A DNA stretch of 64,000 nucleotides, taken from NCBI RefSeq assembly GCF_030332225.1, contig NZ_JAOWIF010000041.1, positions 1-64,000 on the forward strand, in the 5' to 3' direction. Positions within the stretch are counted from its first letter, which is position 1, and the number at the start of each line of letters is the position of its first letter. Position numbers and translations under genes: made by a program. The notes beneath the pieces are model-generated. The model had not been told where the DNA came from. It made no database searches and was given only the letters and a program-made list of their open reading frames with translations. This document shows positions 50,446-59,636 of this stretch, piece by piece. The DNA is from Citrobacter sp. Cu233. Lineage in GTDB: Bacteria; Pseudomonadota; Gammaproteobacteria; Enterobacterales; Enterobacteriaceae.

Positions 50446-51837
50446 ATGAAGTGTAAATGGTTTTCTGCGCTGTTGTGTCTGTTCTGTCCGCTGACGGTAT
50501 TGGCCGCATTAACGACCGTAACCCCTAAAGCATTGACGGGCCCACTGACAAACCCAGGTATTGGGGTAGCCAGTTTTCATCAGGGATATGGTGAAACGCT
50601 TGGACTGGCGGATTATCCCGACACAGGCTTTGAGTATGAGCGCTTTTACTGGCGTGACCTTGAGCCTGTCGAAGGCCAGTACAATTTTGCACTGGTTGAT
50701 GACGCCTTCAGGTATGCTGCCGCGCATCGACCGGCGATGAACGTCGGACTGCGGTTTATGGCGCTTGCTGAGCCGGAAACCGGTTCACAAATTCCCGACT
50801 GGTTGATTAAAAAAGGCGTAAAGGGAACCTGGACGCCTGACAATAAAACCTTTATCCCTGATTTAGACGATCCCCTATTTATTGAATATAGCCAGCGCCT
50901 GCTGAACGCGATGGGTAAACGCTATGATGGTAACGAGAACCTGGCTTTCGTGGATATCGGCATGGTGGGGTCGTGGGGAGAGTGGCATAACAGCAATTTC
51001 CCGATGCTGAAGCCATTACTGGAGCGCTACACCACGGCGCAGTTGGACCGTTATGTGACGATGCATTTCACGGCTTTCCCCCGTACGCCAAAAATCATGT
51101 TGATGAGTGGTGGGCAAAGCCTGGCGAATGCGGTCGCGCGCGGGGCGGGCTGGCGTGCGGACTGCCTGGGCGATCTCCGCGTGTTTTCTGATTCATGGAA
51201 TCATATGGCGGATGATTATCCTCAACGGCTGCAGGCCGCACAGAAAAGCTCTTCAGGATTTAATGATGCCTGGAAACATGCGCCAGTGAGCTTTGAGATC
51301 TGCTCGTACATGCAGGACTGGAAAAATACGTTTCACTATACGCGAGAGGAAGTGCAGGGGATTTTTGACTGGGCGGTGAAGCAACATACCAGTACGATTA
51401 ACCTGAAATCGAGAACCGTGCCCCGTGAGTATCGTCCGATTGTCGACGAGGCACTGACAAAACTGGGCTATCGGTTTCGCTTAGCCTCCCTGAGCCACGA
51501 GTCAGTCTGGGAAGGGGGACAAGAACTCACCCTGACAAGCACCTGGTATAATGAGGGGAACGCGCCGATTTACCTTCCCTACACGCTGGCATTTCGTCTG
51601 GTTGATGAGGCCAATAAGGTGGTGGCACAAGGGAATGTCCCTGAAGATATACGTCACTGGCTGCCCGGAAAACACCCACTGAGTTACGGGATGCCGATGC
51701 CCGGGACGCTGCCGAAAGGGAAATATGCTATTGAAGCGGCGATTGTGGATAAATCCGGTGCGGCAAGAATTAACTTTGCCAATGAAGGGAAGCTGAGCAA
51801 CGGTTGGTATCGCGTGTCTGCGGTAACGGTGAAATAG
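50446..51837 (+). CDS. Secreted DUF4832-type protein (glycosidase-like)
   Basis: A 463-residue exported protein with a signal peptide at 1-20 (ending TVLA). The N-terminal two thirds look like a (beta/alpha)8 glycosidase barrel: RFYWRDLEPVEGQYNF, FVDIGMVGSWGEWHN (acidic residues in catalytic-like places). The C-terminal third is a beta-sandwich, matching the DUF4874/DUF4832 layout. Activity is not established; a polymer-trimming hydrolase or lyase acting in the periplasm is the natural inference. The ATG at 50446 is chosen for the signal peptide. It is the last gene of the plus-strand operon. Confidence 0.8.
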   Translation: MKCKWFSALLCLFCPLTVLAALTTVTPKALTGPLTNPGIGVASFHQGYGETLGLADYPDTGFEYERFYWRDLEPVEGQYNFALVDDAFRYAAAHRPAMNVGLRFMALAEPETGSQIPDWLIKKGVKGTWTPDNKTFIPDLDDPLFIEYSQRLLNAMGKRYDGNENLAFVDIGMVGSWGEWHNSNFPMLKPLLERYTTAQLDRYVTMHFTAFPRTPKIMLMSGGQSLANAVARGAGWRADCLGDLRVFSDSWNHMADDYPQRLQAAQKSSSGFNDAWKHAPVSFEICSYMQDWKNTFHYTREEVQGIFDWAVKQHTSTINLKSRTVPREYRPIVDEALTKLGYRFRLASLSHESVWEGGQELTLTSTWYNEGNAPIYLPYTLAFRLVDEANKVVAQGNVPEDIRHWLPGKHPLSYGMPMPGTLPKGKYAIEAAIVDKSGAARINFANEGKLSNGWYRVSAVTVK

Positions 51838-51848
51838 CCTGCCATAGT

Positions 51849-51873
51849 AAGGAGCCTGGCAATCAGGCTCCTT
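51849..51873. terminator. Terminator hairpin between the exopolysaccharide operon and galE
   Basis: AAGGAGCCTG and CAGGCTCCTT form a perfect 10-bp stem with the loop GCAAT. It lies 11-12 bases from the stop of each of two convergent genes, so it should end both transcripts. Confidence 0.85.
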
Positions 51874-51884
51874 ATCGTTAAAAA

Positions 51885-52901
51885 TTAAACGTGATAGCCA
51901 TCTGGATTGTTTTTTTGCCAGTTCCAGGTATCGCGTATCATTTCATCCAGATTGTAGATGGCCTGCCATCCCAGCTCTTTTCGTGCTAACGACGGGTCGG
52001 ACCAACATTCGGCAATATCCCCGGGTCTTCTGGCCACAATCTTATAATTAATTCGGGTTTGCGCCGCTTTCTCGAAGGCTGCGATCAGGTTAAGTACGGA
52101 ATATCCGATACCGGTACCGAGATTGATGACTTTGTATGCCGCACCTTTTTCCTGGCAATCCAGTGCTGCTAAATGGCCAGTTGCCAGATCCATCACATGG
52201 ATGTAATCACGCACACCGGTGCCGTCAGGGGTTGGATAGTCATTTCCATAGACCGACACGCTTTCCAGCTTGCCAATCGCCACCTGAGAAATATACGGTA
52301 CCAGATTGTTGGGGATACCATTCGGATCTTCACCAATCCTGCCCGATGGATGTGCGCCGACTGGGTTAAAGTAGCGCAGGCAGGTTATGCGGAAATCGGG
52401 CTGTGCGCGGGAAAAGTCTGCCAGAATTTGCTCGACCATGAATTTTGATGTGCCATACGGATTGGTGGTACCACCGGTTGGCGATTGTTCACTTAATGGA
52501 ACGCTTTCCGGGTTGCCATATACCGTGGCGGATGAGCTGAAAATAAAGTGCTTAACTCCCGCAGCTAGCATCTCACGCAGTAAAACCAGCGTGCCGGTGA
52601 CATTATTGTCATAGTAGGCAAGCGGTTCTTTTATTGATTCTGAAACTGATTTTAGTCCAGCAAAATGAATAACATCGGTGATGTTATGGTTAGAGAAAAT
52701 AGTTTTCAGAACATCGTTGTTCAGCACATCAGCAATATAAACGATGGGCGCTTTGCCAGTCAGTTCCGCAACCCTGTCCAGGGATGTTTGCGAGGCGTTG
52801 GAGAGATTATCGATGACCACAACATCATCACCTCTTTCCAGAAGCGTCAGCACGGTATGTGAACCAATATAACCAGCACCACCAGTGACCAGAATTTCCA
52901 T
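51885..52901 (-). CDS. galE: UDP-glucose 4-epimerase GalE
   Basis: A 338-residue SDR enzyme that interconverts UDP-glucose and UDP-galactose. The NAD motif GGAGYIGSH is at 7-15, the catalytic Ser lies in SSSATVYG and the catalytic YxxxK in YGTSKFMVEQI. Length and sequence are near E. coli GalE. As it sits in the exopolysaccharide locus and not in a gal operon, it may be a second copy supplying UDP-galactose for the polymer, so galactose is a likely constituent (inference). Confidence 0.95.
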   Translation of the reverse strand: MEILVTGGAGYIGSHTVLTLLERGDDVVVIDNLSNASQTSLDRVAELTGKAPIVYIADVLNNDVLKTIFSNHNITDVIHFAGLKSVSESIKEPLAYYDNNVTGTLVLLREMLAAGVKHFIFSSSATVYGNPESVPLSEQSPTGGTTNPYGTSKFMVEQILADFSRAQPDFRITCLRYFNPVGAHPSGRIGEDPNGIPNNLVPYISQVAIGKLESVSVYGNDYPTPDGTGVRDYIHVMDLATGHLAALDCQEKGAAYKVINLGTGIGYSVLNLIAAFEKAAQTRINYKIVARRPGDIAECWSDPSLARKELGWQAIYNLDEMIRDTWNWQKNNPDGYHV

Positions 52902-52967
52902 ACAGTCTCCAGATATTTTTTTTGCAAACTATCATTGATTCATCAATGCCACCGTCTTAAATAAACG

Positions 52968-53906
52968 TTATTGGTGGCGTCGGGTAAGGTAAAAATTCCG
53001 GTATTTCACCCTGCATTTATAAGATATTTTTTTAAGTATAGAAAACAGGCTGAATTTGCTTATCTTACTATCATACACGATATAGTTATCGGTGAAGTTC
53101 AGCGTGTGGACGCCCTCGCTTTGGTTGATGCTGGCATTGATCTGCGCAATCAAACGCTCATCAAAGCTGGATGCGTTAAGCGTGATTAACTCTTTGATAT
53201 AAACTGACTTTCCGTACGTTTCTGGCGTGCATTCCTGGGTAAGGAAATAGAGTTTATTATCAACGCAGTGTGGTGCGCCAGCGCCCCGGGGGTGTTGATT
53301 CGACAGGTTAAGTGTGGGCTCTATTTTTTGCCATGGCCCGGTGACATCACTGGCAGTATGGATAACTAACTCATCTTCCATCGTGGTGGATAAAAGATAA
53401 AGATTTTCATGTAACGAGACGACGACGTTATCGGTGAGCGCCAGGTCAGGTACTAATACTTTTACCTGTCTCCAGCGCGTAGGGAAATCTATCGACTGGA
53501 ATAAGATAACCTCTTTCCTTTCTGAAGACTCCGGGATCATGAAAAGCTGATCGTTGCTGTAAAATAAAAAAGGAAATGATAAATGGCATTTCAGGTTATC
53601 AAAACCGTCGAGTTTCACATCCTCAAGCTCAACCAGGTTAGCATCAAGGATACGGCAGCGCAGGATACCTTGCGAATTACGAAAGCTTAGTGCTTCATAA
53701 AAAATATAAACTTTATTGTCTTTTTCAATAATGAAAGGATCGGCCTGAAAGGTATATTTCTTTTTGAGCTGTTGGGCTCGGGTGCGGTTCAGAATTTCCA
53801 GCGTGTTCGTGGGAAAGGTATGCGAACCCTTATTTTTTAGGATCATAGTATCCCATGATTCATGAAAAAATAACATATTAATCAGTCTGTTATTTTTCGT
53901 TCGCAT
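52968..53906 (-). CDS. Putative sugar-transfer protein with five-bladed propeller-like domain
   Basis: A 312-residue cytosolic protein without signal peptide. Segments FQADPFIIEKDNKVYIFYEAL, HLSFPFLFYSNDQLFMIPESS and HPRGAGAPHCVDNKLYFLTQE are repeated blades of the propeller seen in the N-terminal domain of plant GINT1-type transferases and in some bacterial polysaccharide loci. The catalytic role is unknown. A good AAGGAG ribosome site lies 9 bases before the ATG. It lies 66 bases upstream of galE in the same direction, probably one transcript. Confidence 0.7.
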   Translation of the reverse strand: MRTKNNRLINMLFFHESWDTMILKNKGSHTFPTNTLEILNRTRAQQLKKKYTFQADPFIIEKDNKVYIFYEALSFRNSQGILRCRILDANLVELEDVKLDGFDNLKCHLSFPFLFYSNDQLFMIPESSERKEVILFQSIDFPTRWRQVKVLVPDLALTDNVVVSLHENLYLLSTTMEDELVIHTASDVTGPWQKIEPTLNLSNQHPRGAGAPHCVDNKLYFLTQECTPETYGKSVYIKELITLNASSFDERLIAQINASINQSEGVHTLNFTDNYIVYDSKISKFSLFSILKKISYKCRVKYRNFYLTRRHQ

Positions 53907-54059
53907 GCGTAACTGCTCCTTTTTATCGCTTAATCTATTGCGTGTTCCACGACGGCCACACTGATGGCTAGTGTAAAAGCTAGTCGCAAGAGGGGTGTTT
54001 GTCTACTGACAGAAATCGTAGTGGGAGGATTGCCAGAGCATCCGTGCTCCAGTGCTGAT

Positions 54060-54695
54060 TTACTCGAAATGGACGTGTGGATTATCGGCCAGCGAAACGT
54101 AAGTTTTGCTGTTCTTATCCAGAGTACGAATTTCTCCGCTTTCGATGTCGTAAACCCAGCCGTGCAGACGAATCGCGTTGTTACGCAGGCCAACAGCCAC
54201 GCAAGGGTGCGTTTTAATGTTGTTCAACTGGGCAATAACGTTTTCTTCCACCATGGCATTTACTTTATCGATTTCGTTAGCCCAGGTTTTCTTTTCAACC
54301 ACGGCTTTCGCAGCATCGGCATAGTGCAACCAGTGGGCGACAGCAGGCATCGGATCCAGGGGTTGGCTTTCTGCGATGGCTTTCATCGCGCCACAGTTGG
54401 AGTGGCCACAGATAACGATATCAGTCACACCTAAAGCAACGACCGCGTACTCAATGGTGGCAGACACGCCGCCAGGCTCTGGGCCAAAAGACGGGACAAT
54501 GTTACCGGCGTTACGGATAACGAAAAGCTGTCCTGGCTCTTGCTGCGTCACTAACTCAGGCACCAGACGGCTGTCAGAACAGGAGATGAAAAGCGCCTTA
54601 GGATTCTGGCTGGATGCCAGGCTGCGGAAGAGTTCCTTACGTTGAGGGAAAATCTCTTTTTGGAAGTTGAGGAAGCCCTCAATGATATGTTGCAT
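54060..54695 (-). CDS. cynT: Beta-class carbonic anhydrase (CynT type)
   Basis: A 211-residue enzyme that interconverts CO2 and bicarbonate. Zinc ligands are Cys39, His98 and Cys101, with the Asp41-Arg43 pair of CSDSRLV. It is much nearer to E. coli CynT (same residue numbers, PELVTQxEPG, [15 protein letters not shown]) than to Can. The cyanate genes cynS and cynX are not beside it, so its job is probably bicarbonate supply and not cyanate detoxification. Confidence 0.93.
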   Translation of the reverse strand: MQHIIEGFLNFQKEIFPQRKELFRSLASSQNPKALFISCSDSRLVPELVTQQEPGQLFVIRNAGNIVPSFGPEPGGVSATIEYAVVALGVTDIVICGHSNCGAMKAIAESQPLDPMPAVAHWLHYADAAKAVVEKKTWANEIDKVNAMVEENVIAQLNNIKTHPCVAVGLRNNAIRLHGWVYDIESGEIRTLDKNSKTYVSLADNPHVHFE

Positions 54696-54850
54696 AGCAG
54701 TGTCTCTTTTCTCTGTTTAAGCAGGTTATGATGAAGATCACACTTTCCAGTTTAACACCAGCCGACAGAAGAGAAAGACTTTATAGCAGTTCGGTCAATA
54801 TCTTTGGGCAATTTTGCCCTGACAACGCAGGGCAAGCGTAGCGGTCTGTG

Positions 54851-56023
54851 TTACATGTTCTGCCGTTTCTGGTATGCCGTTTTTAGTCTGTTCATTGCGT
54901 CCACCAGTACGGCGCGCGGGCAGCCAACGTTGAGACGCATGTGCCCCTCTCCGCCTGGGCCATATTGTGACCCCGGAGACAGGCCGAGTCGCGCTTCATG
55001 GACAAAAAAATCGCGTAGCTGCGTCTCGCTAAGCGCCATTTTTTCGGCATTCAGAAAGAGCAGATAGGATGCGCCACCATAGACAATCGAGATCAACGGA
55101 CAGTGCATTTCAATTTCACTTTTAACAAATGCCACGTTATCAGCCAGATAAGCCAATAATTCCCGGTGCCAGTCACCGCAATGGGTATAAGCGCTATAAA
55201 TCGTTGCCTGTTGCAGTGAGTGAGTTTCTGCAAGATAACAGTTATCGAGAAAATGATAGAACCGGTGACGCAGTTCATCATTCTTTATAATGGCTATCCC
55301 GCCCTGGATCGCCGCCGTGTTGAAGGTCTTGCTGACAGAGGTCAGTACGATTGACTGACTTCCTGCTGTGTCATCGAGGGTAAAAAAGGGCAGGTGTTGC
55401 TTACCTGGCAGAGTTAAATCGCTATGTACTTCATCGGAGAGAATGATGACACCAGCCTGCTGGCAATAGTGACTGATTTTTTCAAGCGTTTCCCGCGACC
55501 ACACCATTCCACCAGGATTATGTGGCGAGGGAAAAAGAAACATTTTGCACTGTTTAAGTTTTTCGCTGAAATCCTGCCAGTCAAATTCATAGCAACCGTC
55601 TTTTTCAATGAGACGGGTCTGGAGTAAATGCCTGCCGCTGGTTTTCACCAGGTTAGGGTAGGGATCATATATTGGGGTACAGGTTAATATATTGTCTCCC
55701 GTGCGGGTAAGCGCCAGCAAAGACATGACAATGGTTTTTATGACGCCGGGAACAAAATGCAGCCAGTGCGATTTAAGCTCGGCATCATACTGTTTTGCGT
55801 ACCACTGGATAACGGACTCTTTCCATTGCGGATAATCCAGGTTATAGCCCTGAACAGGCTGCTCTACTACTGTGCGTAAGGTATTCATGATGGGCTCTGG
55901 TGTACCAAAATCCATATCCGCAATCCACAGTGGTAATACATCGCTGGTACCGTACATTTGTTGTAATTGTCCGTATTTGCGACAATTAACATCCCTTGTG
56001 ACAATAGCATCAAACAAAGACAT
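54851..56023 (-). CDS. MalY/PatB-type PLP C-S lyase
   Basis: A 390-residue fold-type I PLP enzyme of the MalY/PatB (cystathionine beta-lyase-like) group. The PLP lysine is Lys232 in SVSKTFN; SDEVHSD holds the Asp for the pyridine nitrogen and PHNPGG the substrate loop. It should split the C-S bond of cystathionine or cysteine conjugates to pyruvate, ammonia and a thiol. The start MSLFDAIVTRDVN is preferred over an earlier Met. It lies 140 bases after nhaC, likely in one unit. Confidence 0.9.
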   Translation of the reverse strand: MSLFDAIVTRDVNCRKYGQLQQMYGTSDVLPLWIADMDFGTPEPIMNTLRTVVEQPVQGYNLDYPQWKESVIQWYAKQYDAELKSHWLHFVPGVIKTIVMSLLALTRTGDNILTCTPIYDPYPNLVKTSGRHLLQTRLIEKDGCYEFDWQDFSEKLKQCKMFLFPSPHNPGGMVWSRETLEKISHYCQQAGVIILSDEVHSDLTLPGKQHLPFFTLDDTAGSQSIVLTSVSKTFNTAAIQGGIAIIKNDELRHRFYHFLDNCYLAETHSLQQATIYSAYTHCGDWHRELLAYLADNVAFVKSEIEMHCPLISIVYGGASYLLFLNAEKMALSETQLRDFFVHEARLGLSPGSQYGPGGEGHMRLNVGCPRAVLVDAMNRLKTAYQKRQNM

Positions 56024-56163
56024 TGCTAACTCCTGGATAGTCTCTGAAATAAATAATTTAAGCCGCGTAAATGAGCCAATAATGTTTATGCACACGTCAT
56101 GTACATATCTGGTTGATATAGTAAAATTACCCTGGTGATCGCTGTCTTTAGCTATTTATCACT

Positions 56164-57624
56164 TTACGATTCTTGTTCAACCCGATTGGTAGTAAGTTCA
56201 TTAGGCTCATATTTAGCAATGCCAATACCGGTTGCTGCCCACAGCAATGCAAAGATGACGCCGCTGTAACATAGAATTGCCCATGGCAGATAATCAAGAG
56301 TTGTCACGCCCAGCATCGTGGCGCAATAAACGCCAGAAGCAGACCACGGAATAATAGGTTCGACAACGGTTCCGGCATCTTCGGTGGTTCGCGAAAGATT
56401 CTTCGCAGCCAGTCCACGTTTTTTGTATTCATCTTTAAAGGCATCGCCGCACAATAACAACGGTAAGGTTCCATTGGCGGTACAGGCGCAAATGGTGAAC
56501 GTCGTAACAATGGTGGTAGCGACCAGGCGGAATGTTGATTTAACTCCTTTTGTCAGTGCGTTAATAACCGTGTGCAGGGAGCCTGTCGCGCTCATGGCAC
56601 CAGCAAAACTAAAGGCGCTGAAGACGGTCACAAAACTGCTGAACATAGAGATTGCGCCGCCTCGCTCTAATAAGCGCGAGACATCAGATGACAGTGCAGG
56701 AATATGATCTCCGGTGAGCATCGCGAGCTTAAAGCCGCTGACCACGGATTCACCGACCGAAGATGCGCTGAATTGTTGAAAAACCAGAGCCAGAATCATT
56801 GATACGATGGTGGACAAAAACAGCATCGGGATAGGCGGTTTTTTCGACAGTGAGCCGTACAATACTATAATCGGTGGTAGCAACAACAGAATGTTGAACT
56901 GATAAATCTGGCCGATAGCGTTCATTAAATGGGTGATATTTTCTGGTGCGCTGGCAGAGGCATCAATGCCCATACCCATATAGCTATAAACCACGCAGCA
57001 AATAATGAATCCCGGGCCGGTGGTCCATAGCAAATGGCCAATATGTGAGTACAGATTTACACCGGCAGCCAGTGCCGCCATATTGGTTGAATCGGAGACA
57101 GGCGAGAGTTTATCGCCAAACCAGCAACCTGAAACAATGGCTCCGGCGGCGATGGGCAGAGAGACATTAAGGCCAATGGCCACACCAATCATGGCAATTC
57201 CGACGGTACCAATGGAACCCCATGACGTGCCGGTACACACTGAAATTAATGCACCCAGCATAAATGCTGAAATATAAAAATACTGGGGGTTAATCCACTT
57301 CAAACCATAATAGATCATCATCGGGATGGTACCTGATACCATCCAGGAGCCAATCAAAAAACCGATACTGGCGACAATCAGAATGACGGGCAGTGCTTCT
57401 GATATTTTATTGCAAATCGATTGCAGAATATCATCCCACGTATAGCCATGAGCAATAGCGATAAATGAAGCGGCTGCCGTTCCCATCAGGATCATAGGTT
57501 CGGCGCGAATATTGAATATAAAATATCCGATGCTAATCCCTCCCAGCATGATCACCATCGGTAATACTGACCAAAAGAAAGAGAGTTTTTTTCTGTAGTG
57601 TGAGGTACAGCTATTTTGTTCCAT
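56164..57624 (-). CDS. NhaC-family Na+/H+ antiporter
   Basis: A 486-residue inner-membrane transporter with about 11-12 segments. The NhaC motifs GTSWGSIGTVG and GCWFGDKLSPVSDSTN (about 153-195) are clear. Family members exchange Na+ for H+, and some carry malate/lactate or amino acids, so with the C-S lyase next door it may import a sulfur amino acid (inference). The start MEQNSCTSHY follows GGAA; an earlier Met would add 12 residues. Confidence 0.9.
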   Translation of the reverse strand: MEQNSCTSHYRKKLSFFWSVLPMVIMLGGISIGYFIFNIRAEPMILMGTAAASFIAIAHGYTWDDILQSICNKISEALPVILIVASIGFLIGSWMVSGTIPMMIYYGLKWINPQYFYISAFMLGALISVCTGTSWGSIGTVGIAMIGVAIGLNVSLPIAAGAIVSGCWFGDKLSPVSDSTNMAALAAGVNLYSHIGHLLWTTGPGFIICCVVYSYMGMGIDASASAPENITHLMNAIGQIYQFNILLLLPPIIVLYGSLSKKPPIPMLFLSTIVSMILALVFQQFSASSVGESVVSGFKLAMLTGDHIPALSSDVSRLLERGGAISMFSSFVTVFSAFSFAGAMSATGSLHTVINALTKGVKSTFRLVATTIVTTFTICACTANGTLPLLLCGDAFKDEYKKRGLAAKNLSRTTEDAGTVVEPIIPWSASGVYCATMLGVTTLDYLPWAILCYSGVIFALLWAATGIGIAKYEPNELTTNRVEQES

Positions 57625-57818
57625 AATTCCATCCCAATCGTTAACGGTTGAACAAGCCAAAGAAATACCTGCTACAGGCCAATCAATAACGGAGTGGCGT
57701 AGTTACGTGAGTTGATGAACGAACTCTATTTTATTAACTGTTTCAGGCGATCTGTTCTGGCCTGCTGTTATGATGTTCATATTTCAGCAGTAAAATAAGC
57801 GATAGATTTGATAGTCAA

Positions 57819-58757
57819 TTATCCCTCCGCATAAGGTGGATGATTTCGGCGTTGCTGGCTGAGCTTGCGATACTGCTGAGGCGGCATACCGACGTATTTA
57901 TGAAATGAGCTATAAAATCGACTGCTGGAGCGAAAACCCGCAATCATCGCGATATCCAGAATGGTTTTATCGGTGTCGCTGAGTAATGCCCGTACATGGT
58001 TGATGCGCATCGCCGTAATATATTGTTTCATCGTTAGTTGCATTACGCGATGAAAGATACCCATTGCATAATTAGGATTAAGTTTGACGTGATCGGCAAT
58101 GGCCTCGACTGTCAGCAATTTGTCACAGTTGGCGGCAATAAATTCCAGCATCTGGCTGACGTAAAATTGTGAATGCCGCGAAATGCTGTTCTTCTGGGTC
58201 CGTGCCGTTTGGTTTCCCAATACTGTCCGCCAGCCTGAGAGGCTAAACCGCTTGAGCATCAAGGCGATTTCATCAATGGCTAACTGACGAATCTGTTCGT
58301 TATCGCTGTTGAGCTCATTTTGCCAACGTTGAACCTCAAAAGCGCTAAGCTGCTGGGATGCTGACGAGGTAATCACCCTGCCGTGCGTCACGTGATTAAT
58401 CAGCTCTCTATCCAGCGGCCAGGACAAAAATAAATGCATTGGCAAGTTGAAGATAGCCATTTGCTTACAGTGCCCTGCATTCGTGAGCTGATGAGGGGTA
58501 CACGCCCAGAACAGTGTGATAAAGCCTTGTTTACTCTGTACCACTTCGTCATTGAACAGGTACTCAACATCACCATCAAATGGCACATTCACTTCAACCT
58601 GCCCATGCCAGTGACTGTAAGTCATGGCCAGTGGCTCCCGCAATTCGACATCCATACGCTGATACTCTGAATAGAGTGCCAGTGGGCTACGAGTCTTTTT
58701 TTCATAGCTGCGACACATATGGGGATCATGTGGCAGCAGCGGAATACTTTTAGCCAT
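57819..58757 (-). CDS. AraC-family regulator closely resembling MelR
   Basis: A 312-residue regulator with an N-terminal cupin-like sensing domain (about 30-150) and a C-terminal AraC domain (about 200-300). From memory it follows E. coli MelR nearly residue for residue, including SHWHGQVEVNVPFDGDVEYL, LFWACTPHQLT and QYITAMRINHVRALLSDTDK. Yet no melAB lies here; the genes downstream on the same strand are nhaC and a C-S lyase. It is probably a MelR paralogue with a new target. The gap to nhaC is 194 bp. Confidence 0.88.
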   Translation of the reverse strand: MAKSIPLLPHDPHMCRSYEKKTRSPLALYSEYQRMDVELREPLAMTYSHWHGQVEVNVPFDGDVEYLFNDEVVQSKQGFITLFWACTPHQLTNAGHCKQMAIFNLPMHLFLSWPLDRELINHVTHGRVITSSASQQLSAFEVQRWQNELNSDNEQIRQLAIDEIALMLKRFSLSGWRTVLGNQTARTQKNSISRHSQFYVSQMLEFIAANCDKLLTVEAIADHVKLNPNYAMGIFHRVMQLTMKQYITAMRINHVRALLSDTDKTILDIAMIAGFRSSSRFYSSFHKYVGMPPQQYRKLSQQRRNHPPYAEG

Positions 58758-59037
58758 TACGGGTTGGTTCCTGAAAAGTGAATTTGACCATGAGGTAGCG
58801 CCAAAGCATGAACATAGCTTAACTGAAAAAAATCACCGTTTTCTCTCCATTTTCGCGAAATTATTCCCAAAAACTCAGATCGCCTGTCTGTCACGTGAAG
58901 ATCTGAGTTATCGGGAATGACGAGCTTTACATCAGTATTCCCGGTATGCGAAGGCGCATAAATCGGAGTTATAGCAATGGCTTAAATTCACGCCATACCG
59001 TACCTTTTTAGAGGTAACCACTGATAAAGGAATCATC

Positions 59038-59517
59038 ATGTCCAGACTCCGTACTTTAGCAACGGCTTTAGTCGCTGTTGCCGCGATGACGATGTGTGCC
59101 ACGCCTGCATTTGCTAACCCCGGAAACGGTAATGGGAATGGAAATGGTAACAGCGGCAATCATGGTAATAGCCAGAAAGGAAATTCAGGTCACAAAGGCA
59201 ATCCGCAGTCAGATCAGCGTAAAAATTATGGCAAACCTGATCACGTCGATAGTGACATCAGCTATCACGTGGCAAGGCAATACGCTGTCCAATATGGTTT
59301 GACGGGGTATAAGTCACTGCCACCGGGCATTGCCAAAAATCTGGCTCGAGGAAAACCGCTCCCTCCTGGAATTGCGAAGAAGAGCGTCCCCCCCTCCATG
59401 TTGAATCAACTTCCGTATTATCCTGGCTATGAATGGCAGGTTATCGGTGACAATCTGGTGTTGATTGCGCTGAGCACCGCGGTCGTCACCGCCATTATTA
59501 ATGGTGTGTTTGATTAA
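59038..59517 (+). CDS. CigR-family (RcnB-like) exported protein
   Basis: A 159-residue exported protein. The signal peptide (1-26, ending AFA) is followed by a Gly/Asn-rich low-complexity stretch (27-60), a conserved part with doubled SLPPGIAKNLARGKPLPPGIAK (two PPGIAK copies) and a C-terminal membrane helix (about 139-157). That is the layout of CigR, the anti-virulence regulator of Salmonella SPI-3, and of RcnB-domain proteins. No SPI-3 genes are near, so the role is unknown. An AAAGGA ribosome site precedes the start. Confidence 0.85.
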   Translation: MSRLRTLATALVAVAAMTMCATPAFANPGNGNGNGNGNSGNHGNSQKGNSGHKGNPQSDQRKNYGKPDHVDSDISYHVARQYAVQYGLTGYKSLPPGIAKNLARGKPLPPGIAKKSVPPSMLNQLPYYPGYEWQVIGDNLVLIALSTAVVTAIINGVFD

Positions 59518-59549
59518 GACGCTTAGCCGTAACTGCCCACTGATGTCTT

Positions 59550-59606
59550 ATCCGGCCAGCTAAAGCCTGTAAAACGTAGGCCGGATAAGCGAAGCGCCAT
59601 CAGGCA
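59550..59606. repeat. REP pair (BIME-like) after the CigR-family gene
   Basis: Two REP cores in opposite orientation: TTATCCGGCCAGC near 59549-59561 and GTAGGCCGGATAAGCGAAGC followed by GCCATCAGGC at 59576-59605. It lies between convergent genes. Confidence 0.8.
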
Positions 59607-59636
59607 TTGACAGCCCGTGGCGAAAGCAAGGGAAAA

